A DNA stretch of 64,000 bases from Algoriphagus lacus (GCF_003583985.1 NZ_QXML01000009.1:73315-137314), one strand, 5' to 3'. Positions 17,660 through 26,861 are shown, counted from the first letter of the stretch. A program made the numbers and translations. The notes: generated from the letters alone by a model not told the origin.

Positions 17660-18166
17660 TCACTTTGTATTGAAATAATAGTGGCCGCCTATACCTATTA
17701 AAAAGCCGCTGTAATCGTAGAATTCGAATCCCACCTGATTAAATCCAAGTTCAATATTTAGTCTAACTGCATCTGTGATTTCCGGTACATGAAATTCAAT
17801 GCCGGCACCCACACCAAATCCGATATGATTTTCCCTTTCACTTCTCGGATTACCTTGATCATCAAATGTGGTGTATTTGTATGAGTAAGTCCCTAGTTGT
17901 CCAAGTAAATAAGGCTTGTATACAAATGAATCTCCTTTTTCCTGGAAATTATAAAGGTATCGACCATAGATCGAGGTAAAAGGCCCTGAAAAACCTAAGA
18001 CCGCCTGGGCAGAATGTTTTTCAGTGAAATCATATTTTCCACTTAGTCCAAAAGATGGGAAGCTCGATTGGAATCCGACACCGAATCTAGGGTGTCCTAA
18101 ATCTTGAGCTTTTCCAAAAGAAATTGCGCTGAAAAACAGGATTAATACAAAAGTTGCTTTTTTCAT
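17660..18166 (-). CDS. Small outer-membrane beta-barrel protein
   Basis: Signal peptide of about 20 residues (ending GKAQ), then 148 residues of amphipathic strands rich in Gly and aromatics (FGVGFQSSFPSFGLSGKYDF, FLIGIGGHYYF), ending in an aromatic-rich strand. The family resembles OmpW/OprF-type porin-fold proteins of unknown role. It starts 32 bases after the Crp/Fnr gene at 18199 on the same strand and is followed by a terminator, so the two form a short operon. Confidence 0.75.
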   Translation of the reverse strand: MKKATFVLILFFSAISFGKAQDLGHPRFGVGFQSSFPSFGLSGKYDFTEKHSAQAVLGFSGPFTSIYGRYLYNFQEKGDSFVYKPYLLGQLGTYSYKYTTFDDQGNPRSERENHIGFGVGAGIEFHVPEITDAVRLNIELGFNQVGFEFYDYSGFLIGIGGHYYFNTK

Positions 18167-18198
18167 TTGAGTAGTAAATTGGTTTAATTAATTAGTGT

Positions 18199-18840
18199 TT
18201 AGTTTATTGTTTTTTGAGCCTGTTTTTCTACCAGGATCATTTTTTTCTCCTTTGTCATTATGCCTTTTCTAATTCGGCTCAAATGTCTCTGGGTAATGCC
18301 TAAATAGGAGGCAATGTGGTTTAGTGGTAAATGCTGGAAATAGTGCGGTTGATGCTTGATTAAGTTCATATACCGTGTTTCGGCATCCTCCTGGTATATT
18401 ATCCGGATAATTTTTTCCATCCGGGAAAACTGCTTTTCGGAGTAAATCTTTAAAAATTTATTCCAGCTTAAATGTTGTTCTTCCAGAATGGTTAATTCAG
18501 CCTTTGATAATACGATTGCCTCTGAGTTGACAATGGACTGAATGTTTTCCTCTGATTCTTCCCCCGTTAAATAGGAGGATAGGGAAGTGAGAAAATTATT
18601 CTCGAAAGTAAAGCCATGGGTTATGGATGTACTTTGATTTGGGGAAAAGAAGGATCTGAAGATGCCTTTTGTAACGAATAGAAAGTCCTCGCACTTTTCT
18701 CCTTCCTTGATAAAAAATTCATTCTTTTTGAATCTTTTAAGTCTGGTTCTTTCGCTAAGAAATTGAATTTCCTCTTCCTTGAAAAGGTTAAGACTTCTTA
18801 GATAGGTCTCAAAAAGCTTCAAATGATTAGCTTTTATCAT
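18199..18840 (-). CDS. Crp/Fnr family transcriptional regulator
   Basis: 213 residues: cyclic-nucleotide-like roll (about 20-130) and HTH with recognition helix LGITQRHLSRIRKG. The ligand pocket reads NFLTSLSSYLTGEESEENIQSI, with no cAMP cassette. It is closest in sequence style to the paralogs at 42384 and 62194, which share the RHLSR recognition helix. It heads an operon with the outer-membrane barrel gene. Confidence 0.9.
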   Translation of the reverse strand: MIKANHLKLFETYLRSLNLFKEEEIQFLSERTRLKRFKKNEFFIKEGEKCEDFLFVTKGIFRSFFSPNQSTSITHGFTFENNFLTSLSSYLTGEESEENIQSIVNSEAIVLSKAELTILEEQHLSWNKFLKIYSEKQFSRMEKIIRIIYQEDAETRYMNLIKHQPHYFQHLPLNHIASYLGITQRHLSRIRKGIMTKEKKMILVEKQAQKTIN

Positions 18841-19264
18841 AGTGGTTCGTTTCCATAAAAGAGTTGCCTGGTTTCGGACGTTGTTGAAAAGCTTTCGAAC
18901 TATTCTTAAATTCGGCTTAGCCAGGATTGAGAGGGTAAAAGTAGGTTGAGCAATCAGGGCTCAAAACCCCCAAATTGGGTTAAATTTTAAAGAGATATCA
19001 GTTTTTCCAAGAGGATTTCCTGATAGGATTTACTTACTTTTTCACCCTTTTATGCTTTTAAATTCCACCTTCTTTTTGAGAGATTGCCAATTGTATCAGC
19101 TTTCACGTCTTTTTTTTAGCTATTCGAAAACCCCAAGGAACAATCGGTGACCAAATGCAATGTCTGGTTAATTTGATGAGGCCTGATTGGTGAGTTTCAA
19201 TACCTTAAATTGGGTGATCTGATGGAAAGGTTTATTCCCCTTACTTTGTAACCTGCCTGCTGCG
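18841..19264. other. Divergent intergenic region with a C5 box
   Basis: 424 bases between the Crp/Fnr gene (minus) and the sensor kinase gene (plus). Contains AACCCCCAAATTGGGTT at 18964-18980. Otherwise featureless. Confidence 0.55.
18962..18985. promoter_or_regulatory. C5 box with partial dyad
   Basis: AACCCCCAAATTGGGTT is nearly palindromic. It belongs to the same C5/G5 group as 12456, 24020 and 24811, and lies about 280 bases before the sensor kinase gene. Confidence 0.4.
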
Positions 19265-22200
19265 ATGAAAAAATCTATAGTACTTTTCGGAATTCTATTT
19301 TCCCTGTTAGTCCTGACGGCTTCCGCTTTTCAGTCGGATACCAAACCTGAACTGAACTCGATTATCCGTTTGGACAGAAGCCAGGGTTTGATCCCCAGTT
19401 ACATCTATGACCTTGCTTACGACAATCAGGGTCAATTAATTTTGGCTTCCTATGGATCGGGGATTTTGGTCTATAATGGTAAGCGATTTAAACCCCTTTT
19501 ACCGGATTCTGTCTCAGACTTTCCGGTTGTAAGACGTATTGTGGCCTTTGATGATGAGGTTCTCTTCGTTCATCATACTGGGGTATGGCACTATAAATAC
19601 GGTTGGGAGTACCCGAAAGAAGCCTTTTCAGGAAATTTCATGGTGTATTTGCTCAGAGAATTGTCGGGAGAAAGGGTTATCCTGTCAAATAGTGAACAAT
19701 CTCTTCTTTTGGAAAAAGATGAGGAGGGTGAATATTCCAAAGCGACTCAACCTTTTCCCTTTCCGCTTAAGGAGTTCCTGGAAATTTCAGACTCGATGTG
19801 GTTAGGGATTGATATGGAGGGGAAAGTTTATTTTTATAATCCCAAGACAAAAGTTTTGGATAAACCCATTGATCTAGGCTTTTCGGTCGATAAGGCATTT
19901 TTTTTTAATAAACAGCTCATTTTTTATGGATTTGGCAAAATTGAGTTTACCGATTTGAACTTGAATCCCATTAAAAGCTTTTCCTTAACACCGGATCAGC
20001 GCTTTTATGCCTTTCTTGAAGAAAATGACAGGATTTGGATGTCAGGTCCAAAAGGCCTTTTTCAACTTAAAGATGAAGGTGTTTTTGAGGTTCCCGGATT
20101 GTCGGACTTGGCAAATTCTCAGATTACTAAAATCCTAAAAACTCCCGATGGTACCATTTGGATGGGATCCTATCAAGAGGGGCTGTTTAAATTGTATGAT
20201 CAGGACATTCTGAAAATCCGAAATAATGGACAGAGTTTAGGGTATGTCACCAACCTTCTTGCAAATCCGGCTAAAGAAAACTCTACCGTTGTAGTGACCA
20301 TGAATTCAGCTTGGATGTATGAATCAGGATCACTTAAAGAATTTGAGATACCGGATAAGCCCTGGTTCCCAAATTTTGAAGCAGGAGCCGTTACAAAAGA
20401 AGGAAAGATTTATTTGGGAGGCCGGCAGGTTTTTTATACCGGTAAGTTTGGAGATCCTAAATTTAAAAAGGTAGAGGTTGATGGGCTATTGTTTGGTTCA
20501 GTCCTAAGAATTGTCCCTTTACCAAATCAAGAGCTTTTGGTTGGATCACTGAACGGGATGTTCTTGCTGGACAGTAAACTGAATATCAGGAAAGTATTCA
20601 AAAATGACCTAATCAGGCCCACCAACATCTCACAAATATCCTATCTAAATGAAGACTTGATTCTATTCGGAAATTCGGTGGATCTTTTCCTTTGGAAAAA
20701 TGGGCAAATCTATAAATTTTCAAATCCGGAAATTCAGGGACAAATTGTTTACCATACCCCATTTAATTCCAGAGAGATTTGGTTGGGAAATTCAAACGGT
20801 GAAGCACTTTTATATGATCTCATTCAGGAAAAGGTTCTCATGAAAATTCCCTCCCGAATTGGAGAACTTATTTTATCCATTGGTTTTGGACCGCAAAAGC
20901 AGCTTCTTCTTGCAACTGAAATTGGACCTCAGTTGTATTTTCAGGACAGTTCATACAGAGTATATGATGAAAGACTTCAAGCTTACGAAGTTCCCTTTAA
21001 CTCCTTCCGTTTCTTTAAAAACGGAGATTATTTGTTGGGCACCATAAACGAGCTGTTTTTGGTAAAAGACTCCTATAGGCCAAGAAAAAAGTCAATGCCA
21101 TTCTTGGAGTCGCTACAGGTAAATGATCAGTTACCTACAGCCAGACCGGAGTTGGGTGGTATCGCCAATTCCACATTAACTCTGGAGCCGGAAATGAACA
21201 ACTTGCTTTTTACCATCAATCATGTGGTGTTTCAAAACGGAAAGGAAGTTGAATACAGTTTTAAATTAAATGGCTTTTCAGATGCCTGGGGACCCTGGCA
21301 ATCCGGAGAGTCAGTTCAGTTTACAAATATTCCGCCCGGAGATTATTCCCTGTCCGTTAGGGTAAGGTATTTGGACGGTGAACTATTGGAGCAAAAACTG
21401 CCCCTGAAAGTTCAAATCAAAGTGCCGTTTTGGAGGTCTCCAGTAGGTTTAATACTTGCGTTTCTAACGATTTGGGCATTTTTCTTTTTCCTGCTTCACT
21501 TTTTTGAAAGAAGGAATATTCAGAAAAACAAAAAACTGGCCCAACTTGTAGCAGATCGAACAAAAGACATTGCGGAAATAAACCAGAACCTCGAAAATAT
21601 AATCAAGTCAAGAACTTTTGATTTGGAAAACAAAAATCTGGAGTTGCTCAAGACCATTGGGGAAAAGAATCGGTTTCAACGGAATGAGCAAATAATTTCT
21701 TCAAATACCTATGATATCGTTTGCCTCATTGACACCTCCTTTAGAATAAACCTCATTTCAGATAGCATCAAGGATTTTTTGGGGATATCCGCCAGGGAAG
21801 TTCAAGGGAAGAGTATACATGAAATTTTTAGTGACAAACTTGAAGTGGGTAAATTGATTGATTATTTAAATCAATCCGATTCTGAAAAATCCGGTAATCC
21901 GTCAATATTACTTCCCTTCCAGCATGCGGAGACGAATGAAGAGATATCAGTGGAAATTGTCGGTAAAAAAGTATTCGATTATGAACGCTCTCACCTTTCC
22001 GGATATGTTTTAAATCTTAGAAATGTCACGGAGAGGGAAAGTCTGAAAAATGAACTTGTCGGTGTATACAGAAATATTTACCGAGATTTTCATGATGAGG
22101 TCGGGAATAAACTTGCCAGGATTATTGCCTTGGTCTCCATGGCCAAAATCCAATTATCCTCTAAGTCTGAAATTGAAACCACCATTCAAAAAGTGGAAGT

Positions 22201-22654
22201 CACCGCAAAAAATCTCTATCGGGACACCAGAGACTTCATCTGGTCACTGGACGAAACCAACAATAATCTGGATGAATTGAGTATTCAGATCAGAGATTTT
22301 GGAGAGCAACTCTTTGATGGATCGGCCATTTCCTTTAATTATTTTTCCAGTAACCTTTCTCCGATTCCCATCAAGCCCAATCGGGTTCGGGACATTTTGC
22401 TAGTGGTGAAAGAGCTGATGACTAATGTTTTAAAGCATTCTGAAGCAAGCCAATGTGATTTTTTTGTAAGAAAACAAGGTAGGAACATCTATTTCCTGAT
22501 TTTGGATAACGGGATTGGTTTGTCGCGGTCTGATTTTGGAAAAGGCCGGGGACTCAGAAATATTCAGTTTAGATCACAACGGTCCGGTGGAACAATTGTC
22601 TTTCGGGAAAAGGAGCGTGGGACCCTGATTGGAATCCTGATTCCTATTGATTAA
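19265..22654 (+). CDS. Sensor histidine kinase with beta-propeller and Y_Y_Y domains
   Basis: 1129 residues. After a signal peptide comes a large periplasmic beta-propeller built from reg_prop-like repeats (about residues 30-600; DGTIWMGSYQEGLFKL is typical). A Y_Y_Y-type domain follows (about 630-720; EYSFKLNGFSDAWGPWQSG), then one membrane helix (about 726-746), a coiled coil, a PAS domain (about 810-920), a HisKA_3 dimerisation domain with phospho-His943 in FHDEVGNKLARI, and a HATPase (about 1030-1127, N box LMTNVLKHS, G box GRGLRNI). No receiver or HTH is fused, so a separate response regulator is needed. The LuxR-type regulator at 24133 is the obvious partner because HisKA_3 kinases pair with that class. 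Confidence 0.92.
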   Translation: MKKSIVLFGILFSLLVLTASAFQSDTKPELNSIIRLDRSQGLIPSYIYDLAYDNQGQLILASYGSGILVYNGKRFKPLLPDSVSDFPVVRRIVAFDDEVLFVHHTGVWHYKYGWEYPKEAFSGNFMVYLLRELSGERVILSNSEQSLLLEKDEEGEYSKATQPFPFPLKEFLEISDSMWLGIDMEGKVYFYNPKTKVLDKPIDLGFSVDKAFFFNKQLIFYGFGKIEFTDLNLNPIKSFSLTPDQRFYAFLEENDRIWMSGPKGLFQLKDEGVFEVPGLSDLANSQITKILKTPDGTIWMGSYQEGLFKLYDQDILKIRNNGQSLGYVTNLLANPAKENSTVVVTMNSAWMYESGSLKEFEIPDKPWFPNFEAGAVTKEGKIYLGGRQVFYTGKFGDPKFKKVEVDGLLFGSVLRIVPLPNQELLVGSLNGMFLLDSKLNIRKVFKNDLIRPTNISQISYLNEDLILFGNSVDLFLWKNGQIYKFSNPEIQGQIVYHTPFNSREIWLGNSNGEALLYDLIQEKVLMKIPSRIGELILSIGFGPQKQLLLATEIGPQLYFQDSSYRVYDERLQAYEVPFNSFRFFKNGDYLLGTINELFLVKDSYRPRKKSMPFLESLQVNDQLPTARPELGGIANSTLTLEPEMNNLLFTINHVVFQNGKEVEYSFKLNGFSDAWGPWQSGESVQFTNIPPGDYSLSVRVRYLDGELLEQKLPLKVQIKVPFWRSPVGLILAFLTIWAFFFFLLHFFERRNIQKNKKLAQLVADRTKDIAEINQNLENIIKSRTFDLENKNLELLKTIGEKNRFQRNEQIISSNTYDIVCLIDTSFRINLISDSIKDFLGISAREVQGKSIHEIFSDKLEVGKLIDYLNQSDSEKSGNPSILLPFQHAETNEEISVEIVGKKVFDYERSHLSGYVLNLRNVTERESLKNELVGVYRNIYRDFHDEVGNKLARIIALVSMAKIQLSSKSEIETTIQKVEVTAKNLYRDTRDFIWSLDETNNNLDELSIQIRDFGEQLFDGSAISFNYFSSNLSPIPIKPNRVRDILLVVKELMTNVLKHSEASQCDFFVRKQGRNIYFLILDNGIGLSRSDFGKGRGLRNIQFRSQRSGGTIVFREKERGTLIGILIPID

Positions 22655-22812
22655 TCGGACTCATCGAGCTGGAATTAACCCGGTCTCCTCTTCGGATTAA
22701 AAATTAAGGGTTGTTCAATCTTATTGAGGCAGCTTGATCAAATTGAGAATTGAATGCTTGTGTTGCCACTTCTATTTTTGGTCGACCATTCCAGAAGTTT
22801 TTCCTTAGTTTC

Positions 22813-23655
22813 TTAAGGACAGCTATAGACTCCTGGGGTCTCCAGTAATTCCTTTACTTTTTGGTTTGGGAGGATTCCATTTAAATCAAAAATGAAATTG
22901 AATTTTTCTGCGTACAAATCGTTTTCAATCGATCCTAAGAATATGGTCTTTGATTCCCTGAGCAGATCTTCCGGATCAAGTTCTTCCAATGGGAAATTTG
23001 TCCAAACTTGCTTATGATACTGTCCACAGATTTTCAACAGTAAAAGTGTTTGTAGCTTTTCCCCAAAAAGAATCAAGGTTTTGGAATTTGGGTAAGTCAG
23101 TTTCCCTGCTTTTTTGAACAGGTCAACAAGCAGACTTGCCTTAGCCAAAATAGAAACCGAGTCCTGGAAAGTTAAATCTGAAGGTTTGTGGAAAACCTGT
23201 TCCAAATCGCCGATTTTTAAATGGGATCCGGAAGAGGTTTTGGAAATCTTCACAAAGCCTAGGACTTCATCGCCAATTTGAAATTCAATTACCTGTTTAC
23301 CCTTTCTGATAACTATTCCAGAAAAAGCAATCTCTGATTTAGTTTCAATTCTTGGATTTAGGTTCTTTATTCCTGAAAATACCCTGATTCTTTTCCTGTT
23401 TCTTGAAAATTTCAGCCGCTCTGTTTGTGTAGAAATTGATTTGGAAACAAGTACCAATACCAGAATTTCATTTATGCCTAAATAACCTTCTTTAAGTTCA
23501 AATCCAGTTGGTTTATGGGAGCCGTCAGCATGGTTGGATTCGTTTTGGTTGGAAGAAAAATTTTGCTTGGCCGGATTGAATCCGGGAGATTTTCTGAAAA
23601 ACAGAATTTCTGTTTCAAATCCTTGTTGGAATTGGAGATTAATTGATTCTTTCAT
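22813..23655 (-). CDS. Degenerate MDR (quinone reductase/enoyl reductase-like) protein
   Basis: 280 residues that follow the medium-chain reductase layout: SGIVIRKGKQVIEFQIGDEV (usual G.V..vG..V..f..GD.V), then a helical region (PSDLTFQDSVSILAKAS), then a Rossmann-like half. In the Rossmann half TLILFGEKLQTLLLLKICG replaces the glycine-rich loop that should bind NAD(P), while KFNFIFDLNG recalls the later GVDVVLD.VG strand. The N-terminal catalytic domain is also poorly conserved. It may be a non-enzymatic binding protein. It lies between the sensor kinase and response regulator genes. Confidence 0.5.
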   Translation of the reverse strand: MKESINLQFQQGFETEILFFRKSPGFNPAKQNFSSNQNESNHADGSHKPTGFELKEGYLGINEILVLVLVSKSISTQTERLKFSRNRKRIRVFSGIKNLNPRIETKSEIAFSGIVIRKGKQVIEFQIGDEVLGFVKISKTSSGSHLKIGDLEQVFHKPSDLTFQDSVSILAKASLLVDLFKKAGKLTYPNSKTLILFGEKLQTLLLLKICGQYHKQVWTNFPLEELDPEDLLRESKTIFLGSIENDLYAEKFNFIFDLNGILPNQKVKELLETPGVYSCP

Positions 23656-24019
23656 AGTGGTTTAGTTTAAATAGATGGAACAGGAAAAGGCCTGCGTTTT
23701 CCTCCTTAAGTTCCTGGCTCAGGCCAACCTGATCCTTTTACAATCAAATGAAAACAGAACTGCTTACAGGAGTAAATCCGAAAGTAAGGTTCCCTTACCT
23801 TTACAAATAGGATCAGGAGTCTTCTTCAAGCGGCTCTGAACAGGAGGTTAGTTTCCTGATGGAGGGGAAAAAGTTTTGGTTTTTGAAAAGTCTGCATAGT
23901 TGAATTAATTGGAAGATTGATAAAAGTGGACTTTTGAATCACATTGTTGATTCTGTTTCCATATAAATCAAAACTATGGGTTGAAAGTCTGAGAAAAATT
24001 AACCTAAGTTAATTTATCA

Positions 24020-24038
24020 CTTGATTTGGGGGAATAAT
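24020..24038. promoter_or_regulatory. G5 box
   Basis: CTTGATTTGGGGGAATAAT, a weaker member of the C5/G5 group. It lies next to the terminator, so its role is doubtful. Confidence 0.25.
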
Positions 24039-24041
24039 GAT

Positions 24042-24066
24042 AAAAAAGTACCCCTTAAAGAAGGGG
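24042..24066 (-). terminator. Terminator of the response regulator gene
   Basis: Hairpin CCCCTT-AAAG-AAGGGG (24051-24066); read on the minus strand it is followed by TACTTTTTT. Confidence 0.75.
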
Positions 24067-24132
24067 ATTGGCCTTGTGGTGTTAAAATGATTACAGGAAT
24101 TTGGGGATGAATTGGGAAATCCCCGAAAGGGT

Positions 24133-24768
24133 TTAAATGTATCTTTTAGACTTGGCCAGTTCGATGGCTTCGGATTTGGAATTTACCTGGAGCTTTGAAT
24201 AGATGTTTTTGATATGGGTCTTGGAGGTCTCTTTGGAAATAAAAAGAAGATCGGCAATCTGGGAATAGGACTTCCCTTCTGCTATCAGTTTAAGCACATC
24301 TTTTTCTCTTTCCGACAAAGGAGAGTTGGGATTGGAGTGGAAATTGTTTATGACCATACGGGCGATTTTTGCGCTCATCGGTGCCCCACCCTTGGTAAGT
24401 TCATCCAGTGAATTGACCAGTTCAAGGTAATTGTAACTTTTTGTCAAATAGCCACTGGCTCCAGCTCTTAATGCTTCGAAAACCAGTTCAGAATCATCGT
24501 AGACCGTAATGATCACCACTTCAATGTGTGGGTGTTTTAATTTGATGTATTTGGTCCCTTCAATTCCCGAAATTTTTCCGGAAAGCTGAATATCCATCAA
24601 GATGATTTCAGGGCGGTCTTTTGAAATGTTGGCAAATGCCTCTTCACAGCTATCATAGGCATTTATGAACAGGTATTTATCAACTGATTTGATCATCAGT
24701 TTGTAACAGTCTCTTAATTCCCGATCATCTTCAATTAATACTACCCGTTTTTGAAATTCCATTTTCAT
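24133..24768 (-). CDS. LuxR/NarL-family response regulator
   Basis: Receiver domain (about residues 6-125) with acidic pocket IEDD and phospho-Asp59 in LMDIQLSG, Lys in the TKSY loop, and a C-terminal LuxR-type HTH (SPLSEREKDVLKLIAEGKS onwards, about 145-208). The open frame extends upstream to 24897, but MKMEFQKRVVLIEDD at 24768 is where the receiver naturally begins; ATG at 24762 is equally possible. A C5/G5 box lies 42 bases before this start. The likely partner is the Y_Y_Y kinase at 19265. Confidence 0.9.
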   Translation of the reverse strand: MKMEFQKRVVLIEDDRELRDCYKLMIKSVDKYLFINAYDSCEEAFANISKDRPEIILMDIQLSGKISGIEGTKYIKLKHPHIEVVIITVYDDSELVFEALRAGASGYLTKSYNYLELVNSLDELTKGGAPMSAKIARMVINNFHSNPNSPLSEREKDVLKLIAEGKSYSQIADLLFISKETSKTHIKNIYSKLQVNSKSEAIELAKSKRYI

Positions 24769-24810
24769 CTGATTTACAATGCAACTTACTGGATAATAAG
24801 GTTTTTTGTT

Positions 24811-24830
24811 ATACCGCAAAATGGGGGATA
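24811..24830. promoter_or_regulatory. C5/G5 box before the response regulator
   Basis: TACCGCAAAATGGGGGATA on the plus strand, 42 bases upstream of the regulator's start codon. It is nearly identical to the box at 12456. The position suits autoregulation. Confidence 0.45.
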
Positions 24831-24902
24831 TGATCTTGCTGAAAAATTTTTCTGAATTCCCTTTGAACTCATGCCATCCAAAAGTCCCATCTCCCAAATA
24901 AT

Positions 24903-24914
24903 GGACACAGGTCT
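24903..24914. promoter_or_regulatory. RGAC-N4-GTCY palindrome, candidate operator
   Basis: Reads GGACACAGGTCT followed by AA. Exactly 96 bases separate it from the start codon at 25011, the same distance as at 26754. Confidence 0.55.
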
Positions 24915-25010
24915 AATTCTCTTACTGACAATGGTTTTCTGCATTTTCTCAAGCAACCATTTTTTTCACAGGTGCATCCCTCCAGATGAATCTTTAATAA
25001 AACAATCATT

Positions 25011-25730
25011 ATGCAAAACGAAACAAAAGAATTAAAAAATCAGCTCCATTGGATGAAATTGCTTTTAACGGTCAATCTTTTACTCCTGGGCTTTGTCTTC
25101 TTTTCCTCTTTCAAACCATCGGTGGATGACCTTTTAAGAGTGAGAGGTCTGGTGATAGTGGATGAATCCGGTAGGGAAAGGATGTTGATCGGCTATCCAA
25201 TTCCTGAATCAAAGCATCGCTTCAGGGATAATCCGGAAAGAGTCATTAAGGAATGGGCTGCTGAAAGGGGAGGTGCAGAATTCGCTGATCGGTATAAAAA
25301 TGATTTTTATAACAAGGCGGAAGGAATAGTTTTCCTTAATGAAGCGGGATATGACCGGATGGCGATCGGAGAAAGATTGCCTGACCCCAGTGCCGGAGTA
25401 AGACAATTTGAGTCTGCCGGTATTGCAGTCTTTGACGAAAAAGGCCATGAATATGCAGGCTTCGGACTTTCCAAAACCAAAGAGGGAAAATATCGAACAG
25501 TATTGGGAATGGATGATCCTGAAGTGGGAGAGTCCATGCACATGTTCATCTTGGAAGACGGTTCCAGAGGATTGCAAATCGCCCACCCCGGGGGAAGATT
25601 ACTGCTGGGTTCCGGGCCGAAAAATGGCTGGGTCTTTAATTCAAAGGAAGATTTTGTTGGGCTAAAAGCAGAGGATAAGGAAGGTAAAACGCTACTTGAG
25701 CACAATGCCTTAAAATCGAACAATCAATAA
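25011..25730 (+). CDS. Membrane-anchored protein of unknown function
   Basis: A short cytoplasmic N-terminus, one membrane helix (about residues 15-34) and a soluble beta-rich domain with repeating units of the form VVDESGRERMLIGYP, FLNEAGYDRMAIGERLPD and VFDEKGHEYAGFG. These three repeats of about 40 residues suggest a repeated beta sheet unit. Function unknown. A palindromic operator candidate sits 96 bases upstream and a terminator follows. Confidence 0.65.
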   Translation: MQNETKELKNQLHWMKLLLTVNLLLLGFVFFSSFKPSVDDLLRVRGLVIVDESGRERMLIGYPIPESKHRFRDNPERVIKEWAAERGGAEFADRYKNDFYNKAEGIVFLNEAGYDRMAIGERLPDPSAGVRQFESAGIAVFDEKGHEYAGFGLSKTKEGKYRTVLGMDDPEVGESMHMFILEDGSRGLQIAHPGGRLLLGSGPKNGWVFNSKEDFVGLKAEDKEGKTLLEHNALKSNNQ

Positions 25731-25734
25731 ATCA

Positions 25735-25761
25735 AATGGCCGATTTACAAAATCGGCCATT
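25735..25761. terminator. Bidirectional terminator
   Basis: Twelve-base arms AATGGCCGATTT and AAATCGGCCATT with an ACA loop, then TTTTATTTTT. It serves the convergent genes ending at 25730 and 25778. Confidence 0.9.
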
Positions 25762-25777
25762 TTTTATTTTTCATCAC

Positions 25778-26605
25778 TTAGTTATTGCTGTTTTTCAGAT
25801 CAAAGACTCGAATGTAATCCACTATGAATTCCTGAGGATAATGTTCCGGATTCCGAGTTTTTTCAGCCTTTGGTATTTCATAGATGTTCAACATCATTTG
25901 CATTGGGTAGTCAGGGGATTGATTAATCGTTCTGATTACTTTCCCATCAAGAAAGAACGTTACTTTTTCCGGACTCCATTCTGCTCCATAGGTGTGAAAT
26001 TCAGTGACATCAAGTTCAAAAGGATCTTCATAGAACTCATCCTTTAGCTTGGGATCCTGAAATTTCCGGATTCCGTATCCAATGATTGCCTTATTGCTTT
26101 CAATGTTCCAGCCCTTAATTTCAACAATACAAAGCTCACTGGAATTTTCCGGTTTGTCTTCAAAGCCTATCATCCACAGTGCTGAAACATTGGTAGGGTG
26201 GGCAGAGGCTTTGGCCCGAATTTCAATGTAGCCGTGATGCATTAGGAATTTCCTTTCGCTTACCTGCTCCTCCCTTACCACGCAGGTAGGATGAACCCGA
26301 TGTTGGCCAATTTTGCTGTTTAGCGGACCTGAAAAAATTCCGGTTTGGAAAGAAGAAACCCTGATGTCTCCATTAAATTCTTTCGACCAGGGTTCCTGAT
26401 TGTGGTCTATTTTTAGATGCAGTAATCCATCTTTGAGCTCATACCTGGCTTTTGTTTTTTCTCGTGAACTCCAATGGGATAAATAATAAGGAATCCATAC
26501 TTGCTCATTCAGCTGAGGTTCTTCAAATGTTTCGTTGAGGATCAACTTATAGTTTGATTTTAACATAGCATTTTCGAAATGCTGATCTAAAGCCTGAGCA
26601 AACAA
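25778..26605 (-). CDS. GH16-family glycoside hydrolase, probably inactive
   Basis: The beta-jellyroll of GH16 (laminarinase/carrageenase-type) is recognisable: GYIEIRAKA, SALWMIG, then the catalytic strand, then FHTYGAEWSPEKVTFFLDGK. The catalytic motif ExDxxE reads ELCIVE (residues 157-162), so the assisting Asp is a Cys; GAT/GAC to TGT needs at least two changes. The coordinate 26605 is a TTG codon inside a signal-peptide-like stretch (IRSLVLIFIQATISLNLFAQ) that stays open upstream to about 26742 but contains no ATG or GTG. The native start therefore appears mutated or uses a rare codon, possibly ATT near 26666. Probably a decaying gene. Confidence 0.7.
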   Translation of the reverse strand: MFAQALDQHFENAMLKSNYKLILNETFEEPQLNEQVWIPYYLSHWSSREKTKARYELKDGLLHLKIDHNQEPWSKEFNGDIRVSSFQTGIFSGPLNSKIGQHRVHPTCVVREEQVSERKFLMHHGYIEIRAKASAHPTNVSALWMIGFEDKPENSSELCIVEIKGWNIESNKAIIGYGIRKFQDPKLKDEFYEDPFELDVTEFHTYGAEWSPEKVTFFLDGKVIRTINQSPDYPMQMMLNIYEIPKAEKTRNPEHYPQEFIVDYIRVFDLKNSNN

Positions 26606-26753
26606 ATTCAGACTGATAGTAGCTTGAATAAAAATTAGAACTAGGGATCTGATAATGATTAAAATTAATGGTGTCTGGATGTCTTTTTTTTGTTGCGAAT
26701 TTGCAGAAACTGATTGGTCCTTGAAAAACGCCTTTAGTATTGATCAATTTATT

Positions 26754-26765
26754 AGACCTATGTCT
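26754..26765. promoter_or_regulatory. RGAC-N4-GTCY palindrome, candidate operator
   Basis: The best copy: TTAGACCTATGTCTAA (26752-26767), a 5-N6-5 dyad of the Crp/FNR type, 96 bases before the PrcB-like gene. Confidence 0.6.
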
Positions 26766-26861
26766 AATATATGTTGAATTGTGACCTATTCACATTTTTT
26801 CCTGTAGCAAGGTGAAATACAGCACCGTTTTGATCTTAAATTTTAAAACCATAAAAACTCT

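Larger units (their letters stand above)
23656..24132. other. Intergenic region
   Basis: 477 bases. Just upstream of the MDR-like start is the leader AACTAAACCACTATG. A G5 box (24020-24038) and the response regulator's terminator (24042-24066) lie at the other end. Nothing else seen. Confidence 0.5.

Noticed and set aside
22813-23655. Calling the MDR-like protein a functional quinone reductase
   Set aside because: The nucleotide-binding glycine loop is missing, unlike the intact enzyme at 56469.
25307-25723. Long minus-strand open frames opposite the membrane-anchored protein at 25011
   Set aside because: Antisense shadows; the plus strand has the signal anchor, repeats and a terminator.
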